DNA of 64,000 nt. It comes from Sneathiella aquimaris. GTDB taxonomy: Bacteria > Pseudomonadota > Alphaproteobacteria > Sneathiellales > Sneathiellaceae. Positions 26,272 to 34,947 of the stretch are shown piece by piece. Where the stretch lies: contig NZ_CP112881.1 of assembly GCF_026409565.1 (NCBI RefSeq), positions 3,665,501 to 3,729,500 on the forward strand, given 5' to 3'. The position numbers were made by a program, and so were the translations under genes. The notes under the pieces are model-generated. The model saw only the letters and a program-made list of their open reading frames with translations, was not told the origin of the DNA and made no database searches. How positions within the stretch are numbered: position 1 is the stretch's first letter; each line of letters starts with the position of its first letter.

Positions 26272-27662
26272 TCAGCTTCTCCCGCCAATTGATTTTTCCA
26301 TTTTTTGACCTGCTCAATAACATTGGACGGCGCCGTCCCACCATAACTCACCCGGCTGGCAACAGACTTATCAACGCCCAAAACATCAAAGACCCCGTCA
26401 TTGATGGTCGGCTCGACGGTTTGCATCTGGGCCAGAGATAAATCCTCAAGGCCACAGTTATTGTCTTCGGCAAGTTTAACAAGGGCGCCCGTCACATGAT
26501 GGGCATTTCTAAACGGCATATCCAGCTTCTGAACCAACCAGTCCGCCAGATCAGTTGCCGTTGTGAATCCCGCGCCCGACGCTGCCGTCATGACATCCCC
26601 GTTCACTTTAATGTCGCGGATCATGCCGGACATTGCAGCAATGCAGAGCTGTAGATTATCTGCTGCATCAAAGACGGGCTCTTTGTCTTCCTGCATGTCC
26701 TTGCCATAGGTCATCGGCAAACCCTTCATCATCATAAGAAGGGTATGAAAGGCCCCTGAGCTACGGCCTGCTTTACCGCGGATCAATTCGGCAGCATCCG
26801 GATTTTTCTTCTGCGGCATAATTGAAGAGCCGGTCGAAAAGCTATCAGAGCATTCAACAAAGCGGAACTGCGCACTGGACCAGATCACAATCTCTTCGGC
26901 AAGCCGGGATAAATGCATGGAGCAAATGGAAGCAAAACTTAAAAATTCCAACGCAAAGTCCCGATCGGAGACACCATCCAGCGAGTTGGCTGTCGGCCGA
27001 TCAAACCCAAGGGCGGCAGCTGTCATGTCCCGGTCAATCGGGAACGAGGTTCCAGCCAGCGCGGCAGAACCCAGCGGGCATTCGTTCAGTCTTTGCCGGG
27101 CGTCTTTCAATCGAGATCTGTCGCGGCCAACCATTTCGACATATGCCAGCATATGGTGGCCGAAGGTAACGGGCTGCGCGGCCTGTAGGTGAGTGAAGCC
27201 GGGCATGACTGTCGCCGCTTCGGCTTCGGCTTGTGACAACAGGGCTTCCTGCAAGTCTTTCAGTTCGCCGTCCAGAAGGTCCATTGTGTCCCGAACCCAA
27301 AGGCGCATATCCGTTGCCACCTGATCGTTTCTGGAACGCGCGGTGTGCAAGCGGCCGGCCGGCTCACCGATAATTTCGCGCAACCGAGCCTCAATATGCA
27401 TATGAATATCTTCAAGGGCAGGATCAGTTTTAAAATTACCCGCTTCAATCTCACGAAGAATTGTCTGCAATCCGTCCTGTATTTTTTCGCAATCAGCCTT
27501 ATTTATAATACCTTGTTCGAGTAACATACTCGAATGAGCCATGGATCCGGCGATATCCTGTGCATAAAGGCGGCGATCGAAATCAATGGAGGCATTGATA
27601 CGTTCCATAATTTCGGCGGGACCTTTGGCAAATCTGCCACCCCAAAGCTCATTGGCGCTCAT
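26268..27662 (-). CDS. argH: Argininosuccinate lyase
   Basis: A 464-residue fumarase/aspartase superfamily enzyme that splits argininosuccinate into arginine and fumarate. It has the start [10 protein letters not shown], the [13 protein letters not shown] motif, and the superfamily signature [12 protein letters not shown] containing the catalytic serine. It is first in the argH-lptM-lysA operon. It diverges from a TlpA-like gene with only 39 bases between the start codons, so the two promoters must overlap or lie inside the genes. Confidence 0.96.
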   Translation of the reverse strand: MSANELWGGRFAKGPAEIMERINASIDFDRRLYAQDIAGSMAHSSMLLEQGIINKADCEKIQDGLQTILREIEAGNFKTDPALEDIHMHIEARLREIIGEPAGRLHTARSRNDQVATDMRLWVRDTMDLLDGELKDLQEALLSQAEAEAATVMPGFTHLQAAQPVTFGHHMLAYVEMVGRDRSRLKDARQRLNECPLGSAALAGTSFPIDRDMTAAALGFDRPTANSLDGVSDRDFALEFLSFASICSMHLSRLAEEIVIWSSAQFRFVECSDSFSTGSSIMPQKKNPDAAELIRGKAGRSSGAFHTLLMMMKGLPMTYGKDMQEDKEPVFDAADNLQLCIAAMSGMIRDIKVNGDVMTAASGAGFTTATDLADWLVQKLDMPFRNAHHVTGALVKLAEDNNCGLEDLSLAQMQTVEPTINDGVFDVLGVDKSVASRVSYGGTAPSNVIEQVKKWKNQLAGEAE

Positions 27663-27701
27663 GTGTCGGGCTCTCTTTTAACTATTGGACCTAATTATAA
27701 T

Positions 27702-28283
27702 ATGACCACAAGAAAGTTCTTCTCTATTTCCCTTCTCGTGTTGCTTACATTTACAAGCCTTGGGATGGTAACATCAACCGCTTTCTCCCAAAATGTTGAG
27801 AGCCTGAAGGTCGGTGAAGTTAAAAACTTTATTATTTCCTCCAAAAACCCTGAAATAAAAGACTTCTCTTTCATTGATGGTGACGGCAAGACCCACCAGC
27901 TTTCTGACTATCGCGGCAAAACCCTGTTGCTGAATTTCTGGGCGACATGGTGTGCTCCTTGCCGCAAGGAAATGCCTGCAATCGACCGTCTGCAAGGAGA
28001 AATGGGCTCTGATGACTTTACCGTTCTCGCCATTGGTCAAGACCTTCAGGGTATTGAAAAGGTGAAAAAATTCCTCAAAGCGCTGAATATAAAGCATCTG
28101 GGCGCATATAACGATAAAACTGTCACCTCCGGCCGCTCCACTGGTGTTTTTGGACTACCTGCAACCCTGATACTGGACAAAAACGGTCGGGAATTTGGTC
28201 GATTGATCGGTCCAGCGGAATGGGATTCGGAAGAAGCTAAAAATCTGATCCGCTATGTAATGGAAAATCCCAGTTCGCAATAA
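27702..28283 (+). CDS. TlpA-like periplasmic thioredoxin
   Basis: A 193-residue secreted thioredoxin-fold protein. A signal peptide or anchor covers about residues 1-28 (STAFSQN end). The redox motif WCAPC has cysteines at 84 and 87, and the cis-proline loop is in FGLPATLILD. TlpA/ResA proteins keep periplasmic thiols reduced, for example for cytochrome oxidase or cytochrome c maturation. I chose the ATG at 27702 because the hydrophobic segment begins there. A longer frame from 27534 overlaps argH and lacks signal features. It diverges from argH, the usual arrangement in this group. Confidence 0.9.
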   Translation: MTTRKFFSISLLVLLTFTSLGMVTSTAFSQNVESLKVGEVKNFIISSKNPEIKDFSFIDGDGKTHQLSDYRGKTLLLNFWATWCAPCRKEMPAIDRLQGEMGSDDFTVLAIGQDLQGIEKVKKFLKALNIKHLGAYNDKTVTSGRSTGVFGLPATLILDKNGREFGRLIGPAEWDSEEAKNLIRYVMENPSSQ

Positions 28284-28286
28284 GAC

Positions 28287-28679
28287 TTATTTTTTGGTGT
28301 CATCGAGATTTTTCAGACCCCTGAAATTTCGGTCATACCGCGTGGCCATTTCCTCGTCACGCCATTCTTTGTGGGTGTTTTTTTCCTTGGAACGCTGAAA
28401 AAAGGTCCGAAATATTTTTTCGGCTGCATAGCTGATCAAAAAGAAGAAGACACCCTTTAAAACAGTCAACAGCATAAGGTCGGATGCCAGATCATAATCG
28501 TTCGCGTTGACACCTACATAGAAATCGAAACCCAGCAGCACCACCAGCCCGCCAACACCGATCAGCATCACGACAGGCTTGAATTTGCCCACTGACCACG
28601 GAATTGCGATCAGGCTCAGGAAAATAGCCGCATTTAAGAGTGAGGACCAGAAAGCAAGCGTTGTTTGAGAGAAATCCAC
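28287..28679 (-). CDS. Unrecognised small membrane protein
   Basis: A 130-residue protein with three or four hydrophobic segments (around residues 10-30, 33-52, 65-85) and a charged cytoplasmic-type tail (RSKEKNTHKEWRDEEM). I do not recognise the family. The start is a GTG at 28679. It lies 5 bases after the TetR gene stop on the same strand, so the two form an operon and the regulator may control it. A pore or transport role is not supported by any motif I can see. Confidence 0.65.
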   Translation of the reverse strand: MDFSQTTLAFWSSLLNAAIFLSLIAIPWSVGKFKPVVMLIGVGGLVVLLGFDFYVGVNANDYDLASDLMLLTVLKGVFFFLISYAAEKIFRTFFQRSKEKNTHKEWRDEEMATRYDRNFRGLKNLDDTKK

Positions 28680-28684
28680 TGCCG

Positions 28685-29266
28685 TTACCCGTCGATCGAT
28701 GCTAAGGCAACGTCAACCAGCGGCCGTAAATATTCTTCCGTGGGGTTCACTTTGGCCACAACCCGAATACCCTGCATCACGCCAATAAAAAACGCCGCCA
28801 GCGTCGCGGAATCGCGGGAAGTTTTAATTTCGCCTGCCGCCTGTCCGCGCGCGATCAATTGCTCCAGATCTTTTTCAACACTGGAAAAATAATTACGGAT
28901 GCGGGTCGCACAGTCCTCGTCATGAGAGGATCTTTCAATGGCCGTATTTGTTATAAAGCAGCCGCGCCGATCCTTATCTTCAATATTACGCAGCATAAAA
29001 GCCTGCAGGAATTCTGTCAGGATTTGTTTGGCGTTTCCGTCTCGCTGCAGCGCCGAGCTTCGCGTGACCGATGTTTCTGTATACTGATCCAAAGCCGCGA
29101 GAAACAAAGAGTGTTTGTCACCAAAAGTATCGTAAAGACTGCCGCGGTTAATCCCCATACAATCCACGAGATCCTGTATTGAAGTCGCTTCATACCCCTG
29201 AGACCAGAAAGCGGTCATCGCTTTTTGTAACGCGTCTTCACGGTTAAAACACTTGTTTCTTGCCAT
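28685..29266 (-). CDS. TetR family transcriptional regulator
   Basis: A 193-residue regulator. The N-terminal helix-turn-helix (EDALQKAMTAFWSQGYEATSI, quoted in part, then GINRGSLYDTFGDKHSLF) is typical of the AcrR/TetR family. The C-terminal domain resembles the TetR_C group seen in YxaF/LmrA-type regulators. The ATG at 29266 follows one codon after an in-frame GTG. It heads an operon with the small membrane protein. The ligand is unknown. Confidence 0.87.
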   Translation of the reverse strand: MARNKCFNREDALQKAMTAFWSQGYEATSIQDLVDCMGINRGSLYDTFGDKHSLFLAALDQYTETSVTRSSALQRDGNAKQILTEFLQAFMLRNIEDKDRRGCFITNTAIERSSHDEDCATRIRNYFSSVEKDLEQLIARGQAAGEIKTSRDSATLAAFFIGVMQGIRVVAKVNPTEEYLRPLVDVALASIDG

Positions 29267-29313
29267 CACTATTCCTAATCAAAACCCTCTTGGGCAATCT
29301 TTTACTTATACAC

Positions 29314-30174
29314 TCATGCCTCCCCTGACAAGGACTTTAGACCTTCCTTATATGTGGGATATTTAAATGAAATCCCAAGCTCTTCCTTTATTTTTTTGTT
29401 CACAATGGTTTTGCTGTCGGAATAAAAACTGCGCGCCATCGCCGACATTTCAGCGGTGTCAAAATCCTGATACGGAGGTGGATCAATCCCTAACAATTCC
29501 GCGGCATAAGTAACAACATCCTGCGGCGGAGCGGCCCGTTCGTCGGCAACGTTATAAACGGCTCCCGGATGCGGTTTCTCCATCGACGCAATCAGAATTC
29601 TCGCCAGATCATGGACATGGATACGGGAAAAAACATGGCCTTCCTTGACAATTCTATGCGCTTTTCCTGACTTTAAGGAAACCAGCTGGTTGCGACCCGG
29701 ACCGTAAATGCCCGGCAATCTGAAAATATGAACGGGCAAACCCTGTTCTTGATAAAGACTGGTCCAGGCCCGCTCTGCGTCCAACCGTCGCTGTCCTCGA
29801 ATTCCAGACGGATTACAAGGCGTCTCTTCAGTCGCTGCGCCGCCGCCCAGATCGCCGTACACGCCCGTCGTCGACAGATACCCCACCCATTTCAGATTGG
29901 GCAGGCGACACAGCAATTCACCCATGACCCGATAAACCGGATCACCGCCTTCACCGGGTGGCACGGAGACTAAAATGTGGCTGATATCCTGTGCAATTTT
30001 CAGAAAATCCGTGATGGGTGCCTGCCCATCGAACTGCAGAAGTGGCACTCCCTCTTTTTCATTTGGCGGGGCGGTCAATGACCGTTTTGTACCCCGAATA
30101 CGCCAATCTGGTTGAAGACGGGCTATTTCCCCGGCGGTATAGCCAAAACCGAAACAAAAAAGAGAGGTCACCAT
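29314..30174 (-). CDS. SDR family NAD-dependent epimerase-like protein (YeeZ-like)
   Basis: A 286-residue atypical short-chain dehydrogenase resembling YeeZ. The dinucleotide motif is FGFGYTAGEIA near the N-terminus, and YLSTTGVYGD at about residues 97-106 holds the Ser/Tyr active-site region. PGIYGPGRNQL and FSRIHVHDLARI are typical extended-SDR landmarks. The substrate is unknown. The gene starts 9 bases after the SIMPL protein gene and is probably co-transcribed with it. Confidence 0.82.
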   Translation of the reverse strand: MVTSLFCFGFGYTAGEIARLQPDWRIRGTKRSLTAPPNEKEGVPLLQFDGQAPITDFLKIAQDISHILVSVPPGEGGDPVYRVMGELLCRLPNLKWVGYLSTTGVYGDLGGGAATEETPCNPSGIRGQRRLDAERAWTSLYQEQGLPVHIFRLPGIYGPGRNQLVSLKSGKAHRIVKEGHVFSRIHVHDLARILIASMEKPHPGAVYNVADERAAPPQDVVTYAAELLGIDPPPYQDFDTAEMSAMARSFYSDSKTIVNKKIKEELGISFKYPTYKEGLKSLSGEA

Positions 30175-30183
30175 AAATCCTAA

Positions 30184-30918
30184 TTACTTGTCTGTGTTTT
30201 TATCAGACGTCAAAATGATTGTTGCCGACATGCTATGACGTCTGGAAACAGCAAGTTCCGCGGCACCATTGCCACCCCCTGCGTTGGCTGACGAGGCATC
30301 CATTTCCATCCGTGGAGCAGCAGGTCGCGCCATCATTTTCATCATCTGCGGTGGTTGGTAGCCAATATTCTGGAAGTCCACCATCTGAATCCGATAAGAA
30401 CGATTTGGTATAACTTTGGTCAAACGGTTCGCTTCGTCAACCGCCGCGGCATAAATTTTCGCCCGCAAATCACTTTTAAGCTTTTCAGTCTCTGCAAGGG
30501 ATGGGGAATAATCGACCTGTCGAACGGTCATTTTGAAACCGGGGCGGCCCGCTGCTTCTGCACGGTCAGCAAGACCCGCAATTGCATTTTCTGCCACTCT
30601 CGCCTCAGCTGCAACAGACCAGCGCGTCAGACCGGTTCGATCCTTGTTTTCCCGAGAAGAAGTAATATGCCAGTCCGTTTCGGCAGAAAGCTTTTTCAGC
30701 GAACTCATAATCTGTTCTTTGAGTTCAGAAGCCGTTTCTTTCTGTTGCGTGATTTCAAAGCCGACGAATACCCGTGCTGAATTTGTGGTCACCCAACCGT
30801 CTTTGGTCACGCTCAAGATAATCTGGTCGCTCAGCGCAGCCTTGCTATCATCCGCCAGTGCAATACTCGTTGGTGCCAGCATCATAACAGCCGCTGTTGC
30901 AAGAACGATTTTCTTCAT
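30184..30918 (-). CDS. SIMPL-domain (DUF541-like) periplasmic protein
   Basis: A 244-residue exported protein. A signal peptide (MKKIVLATAAVMMLAPTSIA, quoted in full, then LA|DD) is followed by a body resembling the SIMPL/DUF541 family, with the typical LRAKIYAAAVDEANRL helix. The role of the family is unclear; some members affect oxidative stress or outer-membrane functions. The ATG at 30918 follows GGAAGGATATCCA, and an upstream GTG/ATG would add only five residues. The C-terminal region has a Met/Pro/Ala-rich patch around residues 190-215. It diverges from the TPR gene. Confidence 0.7.
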   Translation of the reverse strand: MKKIVLATAAVMMLAPTSIALADDSKAALSDQIILSVTKDGWVTTNSARVFVGFEITQQKETASELKEQIMSSLKKLSAETDWHITSSRENKDRTGLTRWSVAAEARVAENAIAGLADRAEAAGRPGFKMTVRQVDYSPSLAETEKLKSDLRAKIYAAAVDEANRLTKVIPNRSYRIQMVDFQNIGYQPPQMMKMMARPAAPRMEMDASSANAGGGNGAAELAVSRRHSMSATIILTSDKNTDK

Positions 30919-31087
30919 TGGATATCCTTCCATTAAATGTCCTGTCTTCGCATTTAGGAACGAATTGAGACCCTTTTATGGCAATTGCACTCCTGTAAGA
31001 CAAATGAATTCCCAGACAGAGGGTGAATTCTTTTCTTCCTTCCTATATAGAAATTGATATTCCGGAATTGTCGTCAGGTAGGCCTCT

Positions 31088-31876
31088 ATGAAATCTCGAT
31101 TTCTTTGTTTCAATCAAAGCGAAGCAATCCAAAAACAGCTCCTCGGTTTGGGGGTTGTTCTGTTTCTGTCAACGACCGGTAGCGTCACTGTCATGGCAAA
31201 CGACGCAGCAGAATACGAGTCCTGTATCAAGCTTACCAAACGAGAGCCAGAGATGGCGTTTGAATCTGCATTAAGCTGGCGCGACCAAGGGGGTGGCTTT
31301 CCAGCCCGTCATTGCGCGGCCCTCGCACTGGTCGGCATGAAAAAGTACCATCTGGCGGCGCCTCGGCTGGAGAAACTCGCTCACGAAATGCAACAGGCAG
31401 GCTCTGATTTCGTCATTCCCATCCTTAGTCAGGCTGCCAATGCGTGGCTATTGGCAGAGGATTATCCGCGGGCCAACGCCGTTGCCTCAGCCGCCCTGGA
31501 ATTGGAACCGGGAAATATTGAACTCTTGATAGATCGAAGCCACATTCTGGCGAAGGCAAAAAACTATCAGGAAGCCTATGACGATTTGGACCTTGCCCTC
31601 CGACTTGATCCAACCCGGCCCGACGCTCTGGCGTATCGGGGAGCCACCCTGCGTCAGCTGGGAGACAACAAAAGGGCTCTGGAAGATATCGAACTGGCTC
31701 TTTCATTGCAGCCCGACTTGACCGACGCCCTGATTGAACGGGGAATTCTACGTCGGTTGACAGGGGATAACGATGGGGCCCGTCAGGATTGGCTGAAGGT
31801 TCTGTCTCTTTCGCCCCATAGTCCTGCAGGAGATACAGCGCGAAAGAATATTGAAAAACTGGATGTTCAGCAATAA
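31088..31876 (+). CDS. Secreted tetratricopeptide-repeat protein
   Basis: A 262-residue protein with an N-terminal hydrophobic signal (about residues 18-38, ending VMAND) and then three or four TPR units. The clearest are NYQEAYDDLDLALRLDP and NKRALEDIELALSLQP at about 160-210. It probably acts in the periplasm as a protein-binding scaffold; the partner is unknown. A 10-bp palindrome ATTCCGGAAT (31059-31068) lies 20 bases before the ATG and may be regulatory. It converges on the solute-binding protein gene with a 6-base gap. Confidence 0.78.
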   Translation: MKSRFLCFNQSEAIQKQLLGLGVVLFLSTTGSVTVMANDAAEYESCIKLTKREPEMAFESALSWRDQGGGFPARHCAALALVGMKKYHLAAPRLEKLAHEMQQAGSDFVIPILSQAANAWLLAEDYPRANAVASAALELEPGNIELLIDRSHILAKAKNYQEAYDDLDLALRLDPTRPDALAYRGATLRQLGDNKRALEDIELALSLQPDLTDALIERGILRRLTGDNDGARQDWLKVLSLSPHSPAGDTARKNIEKLDVQQ

Positions 31877-31882
31877 TCGCGC

Positions 31883-32665
31883 CTATCGCTCGCGCTCGCG
31901 ATACCGCCCTTTGATCTTTTCAAGAAGGCGGAGGTTCGCAGGGTCTGCAAAAGCCTTGTTCAGAAACACAACGAAATCTGCACTCCAGCTGAGTTTGGGG
32001 TTCACCGCCAAATAGAAAGGCTGGGGATCAACGCACCCCACAATTTGAAGATCGGGATTTTTAACGCTGTTTCTTTTCAGATACCATTGATAAACATTTC
32101 GTTCTTCCATCAACAACGCCAATCGCCCGCGCGATAGCATCTCGATCAATCGCCCCGTCCCATTAATATTGTTCACTTTTTGGGTTTTCAATGACCCGGT
32201 ATCATCGGCGATTAATTCATCGACTGGATGACCATAGGAATACCCCTTGATGACACCCAGCCTTTCTGGCATTGATGCAAGAGATCGAACCCCTTCGTAT
32301 CGCCACAGCTGGTCTTTTTTCCCATAAAAACAATTTTGATAATATGCCGTTGGCGTATTTGTCAGCAATAAATCAGGGGCCTCCGCAAAAACGGCCGTCA
32401 ACAATCCGTGGACGTCCTTTCCGGTTGTTGCCAATTGTACGGCACGCGCCCATGGATAGGTCGTTACAGTGACCTCAATGCCCATCGGTTTCAAAATGGC
32501 TTCAAGATACTCATGAATAATTCCGGGACGATCCGGATCGTTCTGGCATGAGAACGGACACCAGTCTGCTTTGGCAAGGCTTACATTAGAGGGCATGCTT
32601 GCTTGTGCCGACGACAAACCAAACAAAATCAAGAAAACCGCAGCGACAGGATAAAAATATCTCAT
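31883..32665 (-). CDS. Family 3-like periplasmic solute-binding protein
   Basis: A 260-residue protein with a signal peptide (about residues 1-22, SSAQA|S) and a type II periplasmic-binding fold (YLEAILKPMGIEVTVTTYPWARA, quoted in part, is the usual early segment). No transporter genes flank it, so it may be a sensor or a non-transport binding protein. Two cysteines in WCPFSCQND near residue 36 may form a disulfide. A perfect 8-bp inverted repeat sits 15 bases before the start codon. Confidence 0.75.
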   Translation of the reverse strand: MRYFYPVAAVFLILFGLSSAQASMPSNVSLAKADWCPFSCQNDPDRPGIIHEYLEAILKPMGIEVTVTTYPWARAVQLATTGKDVHGLLTAVFAEAPDLLLTNTPTAYYQNCFYGKKDQLWRYEGVRSLASMPERLGVIKGYSYGHPVDELIADDTGSLKTQKVNNINGTGRLIEMLSRGRLALLMEERNVYQWYLKRNSVKNPDLQIVGCVDPQPFYLAVNPKLSWSADFVVFLNKAFADPANLRLLEKIKGRYRERER

Positions 32666-32679
32666 TTAACGAATATATA

Positions 32680-32698
32680 GATGAATGCCGCATTCATC
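32680..32698. promoter_or_regulatory. Perfect 8+8 inverted repeat upstream of the solute-binding protein gene
   Basis: GATGAATG-CCG-CATTCATC at 32680-32698 is a perfect 19-base inverted repeat that ends 15 bases before the ATG of the minus-strand gene. It could be an operator or a 5'-UTR hairpin that affects initiation. No second copy was noticed nearby. Confidence 0.5.
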
Positions 32699-32767
32699 AC
32701 GTAATTTTTTAGTGTTCTAATGCAATGAAACGCCTAAAAATCAGGCACTTCAACCTACAGTAAGCTG

Positions 32768-32797
32768 CCCACCCTCCGGTGGGACAAGCCTTCGGGC
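32768..32797. other. Two adjacent small hairpins downstream of yifB
   Basis: CCCACC-CTCC-GGTGGG (32768-32783) is directly followed by GCC-TTCG-GGC (32788-32797). They lie in the 151-base gap after yifB and before the solute-binding protein gene (both minus strand). No T-run follows on either strand, so factor-independent termination is uncertain; they could stabilise the yifB message 3' end. Confidence 0.45.
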
Positions 32798-32816
32798 CTC
32801 CAGATTCTCCAGCCTG

Positions 32817-34343
32817 TTAGTTTGTTTTTTGGAATAGTGCCCGGCGATACCCCAAGGCTTCTGCGATGTGATTATGATGAAGGGTTTCCGCCTGTTCCAA
32901 ATCCGCAAGCGTGCGGGCCACCTTTAACACACGGTGATACCCTCTTGCTGAAAGCTTTAAAACCCCGATGGCTTCTTTGAGCAGTTTCTGCCCTTCTCCG
33001 TCGGGAATTGCTATTTTCTCCAGCAGGATCCCTTCGGCCTCCGCATTGGTTCGAACATGGTCCGGAGCACCCAATGATTTAAAGCGGGATTTCTGGATGG
33101 CGCGGGCGTCAGAAACCCGTTTCGCTATTATCATTGTTGTCTCCTTTGGCGTGGACAGGGTGAGATCCAACGCAGAGACTGGCGGAACATCCACAAATAA
33201 ATCGATTCTGTCCAACATCGGTCCAGAAATTTTTGACCGATAATCAACCGCACATTTCGGTGCTCTGGCGCAGGCTTGCTCAGCATCATCCAAGTGACCG
33301 CACCGACAGGGGTTCATCGCTGCGACCAGTTGCACTCTTGCAGGATAAGTCACATGGGCATTTGCACGCGCGACAACGGCTTTTCCTGTCTCCAGTGGCT
33401 GACGCAGGGACTCCAGAACCTGCCTTCCAAACTCTGGTAGTTCATCCAGAAAAAGGACCCCCAAATGGCATAAGGAAATCTCGCCGGGTTTGGCCTTTCG
33501 CCCACCACCAACCATTGCCGCCACAGAAGAAGAATGATGGGGGTCCCGAAATGGACGGTTGCGGGAAAGGGCGCCATTTTTCAGCATTCCTGACAGACTT
33601 GAAATCATGCTGACCTCCAAAGCCTCCGAAGCATCAAGCGGGGGTAAAATACCGGGCAAGCGGGCTGCAAGCATTGATTTTCCAGATCCAGGCGGGCCGC
33701 TCATTAAAAGATTGTGACCCCCTGCGGCGGCGACTTCCAGTGCCCTTTTTGCCGTCTCCTGACCTTTAATATCCTCCATTTTCAGGAAGTCTGAAGAACT
33801 CTCAATCGCTCCCTGCTCCGGCGGCGAGAGAACCTGACTTCCCTTAAAGTGATTTATCAGCGCCAACAGGGTCCCCGGTGCAAGTATTTCAAGATCCCCC
33901 GCCCAGGTTGCCTCGCTTCCGCAGGATTGCGGACAAATCAGATCAAGCCCCCTTGATACGGCCTCAACAGCAGCCGGTAGAATACCCGCAACAGGCTGAC
34001 AACTTCCATCAAGCGACAATTCACCGAGAACAAGGAACCGCTCCAACTCATCTGCCGGTAAAATCCCCATCGCCGTGAGTAAACCAAGCGCAATAGGCAA
34101 ATCATAATGTGCGCCTTCTTTTGGAAGGTCAGCAGGGGCCAGATTAACCGTAATTCTTTTAGGCGGCAGCCCCACCCCAAGGGATGTCAGGGCCGCCCGC
34201 ACTCTTTCCCGGCTTTCAGCAACGGATTTATCCGGTAGTCCGACAAGCGTAAAAGCGGGTAGCCCCTGCGCCATCAACACCTGAACGGAAACTGTTTTAA
34301 CTTCCAGTCCTTGAAACGCGACTGTCGTGATCCGTGCCTGCAT
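32817..34343 (-). CDS. yifB: YifB family Mg-chelatase-like AAA ATPase (ComM)
   Basis: A 508-residue protein of the YifB/ComM family: an N-terminal ChlI-like domain (LVGLPDKSVAESRERVRAAL), a central AAA core with Walker A GPPGSGKSM, and the C-terminal Mg-chelatase domain (SARGYHRVLKVARTLADLE). ComM helicases promote branch migration during natural transformation; a general recombination role is inferred here. The ATG at 34343 follows GGGGGGAAGA, and four codons upstream are not needed. Confidence 0.93.
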   Translation of the reverse strand: MQARITTVAFQGLEVKTVSVQVLMAQGLPAFTLVGLPDKSVAESRERVRAALTSLGVGLPPKRITVNLAPADLPKEGAHYDLPIALGLLTAMGILPADELERFLVLGELSLDGSCQPVAGILPAAVEAVSRGLDLICPQSCGSEATWAGDLEILAPGTLLALINHFKGSQVLSPPEQGAIESSSDFLKMEDIKGQETAKRALEVAAAGGHNLLMSGPPGSGKSMLAARLPGILPPLDASEALEVSMISSLSGMLKNGALSRNRPFRDPHHSSSVAAMVGGGRKAKPGEISLCHLGVLFLDELPEFGRQVLESLRQPLETGKAVVARANAHVTYPARVQLVAAMNPCRCGHLDDAEQACARAPKCAVDYRSKISGPMLDRIDLFVDVPPVSALDLTLSTPKETTMIIAKRVSDARAIQKSRFKSLGAPDHVRTNAEAEGILLEKIAIPDGEGQKLLKEAIGVLKLSARGYHRVLKVARTLADLEQAETLHHNHIAEALGYRRALFQKTN

Positions 34344-34427
34344 TCTTCCCCCCAAGAAGAATTGATTTCATTTTTCAATCCTAGCACGAATATTGTGAAA
34401 AATAATTCACTTTTTTAGAAAAATCTT

Positions 34428-34853
34428 TTAAACGGGTGATGGAGCGGGTCTTGGAAAAACCTGATCATAAATCAAATTATAAACGAAGGCATAAACCAAG
34501 AAGAATATGGCAAAGCCAGCATCCAGAAGGATCGCTTCTATAACGCCGATCTGCAGCCACCATATTATAATCAATAACCCAGCGGCAAACATTCCCGCTT
34601 CAAACAAAACAGCATGTATAACGCGCAACAAAACGGTTCTCGGAGCCAAGTTCCGAAATTTCTGATCCCACAAATCAAAGAGATAATTAAAGAGCATATT
34701 CCAGACCATTGCCAGCGCGCTCATCATAATGCCCAAGGTACCGATCTCTGCTACTGGACGGCCAAGGACCCACCCGCCGATCACCGCAACAACACTGATG
34801 GCGATCAGTTCAAACAACACTGTATGTCGCACACGGTCCCAAAATGTTCGCAT
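34428..34853 (-). CDS. PACE family efflux transporter
   Basis: A 141-residue protein with four transmembrane segments and two repeats of the bacterial transmembrane-pair domain. The motifs are RVRHTVLFE near the N-terminus, WNMLFNYLFD near residue 51 and YNLIYDQVFP near residue 126. PACE proteins (AceI type) export biguanide and other cationic antiseptics and short diamines across the inner membrane. It diverges from a MarR regulator gene across 94 bases carrying inverted repeats, a typical local repressor-efflux pair. Confidence 0.9.
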   Translation of the reverse strand: MRTFWDRVRHTVLFELIAISVVAVIGGWVLGRPVAEIGTLGIMMSALAMVWNMLFNYLFDLWDQKFRNLAPRTVLLRVIHAVLFEAGMFAAGLLIIIWWLQIGVIEAILLDAGFAIFFLVYAFVYNLIYDQVFPRPAPSPV

Positions 34854-34860
34854 TAATTTG

Positions 34861-34910
34861 TCTTTCTAAAAAGCTTTCTAGAAAGACATATAGAGAAATC
34901 TATCTTTCTG
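34861..34910. promoter_or_regulatory. Repeated TCTTTCT/AGAAAGA elements: candidate MarR operator
   Basis: The divergent gap between the PACE and MarR genes holds a perfect 12-bp palindrome CTTTCTAGAAAG (34874-34885), flanked by TCTTTCTA at 34861-34868 and ATCTTTCT at 34902-34909. MarR dimers bind such palindromes over promoters, so repression of both genes is likely. The regulator-site pairing is inferred from position. Confidence 0.6.
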
Positions 34911-34947
34911 TCAAGATACCTGTATTGTGATTGCAAGGAGGACTTTT

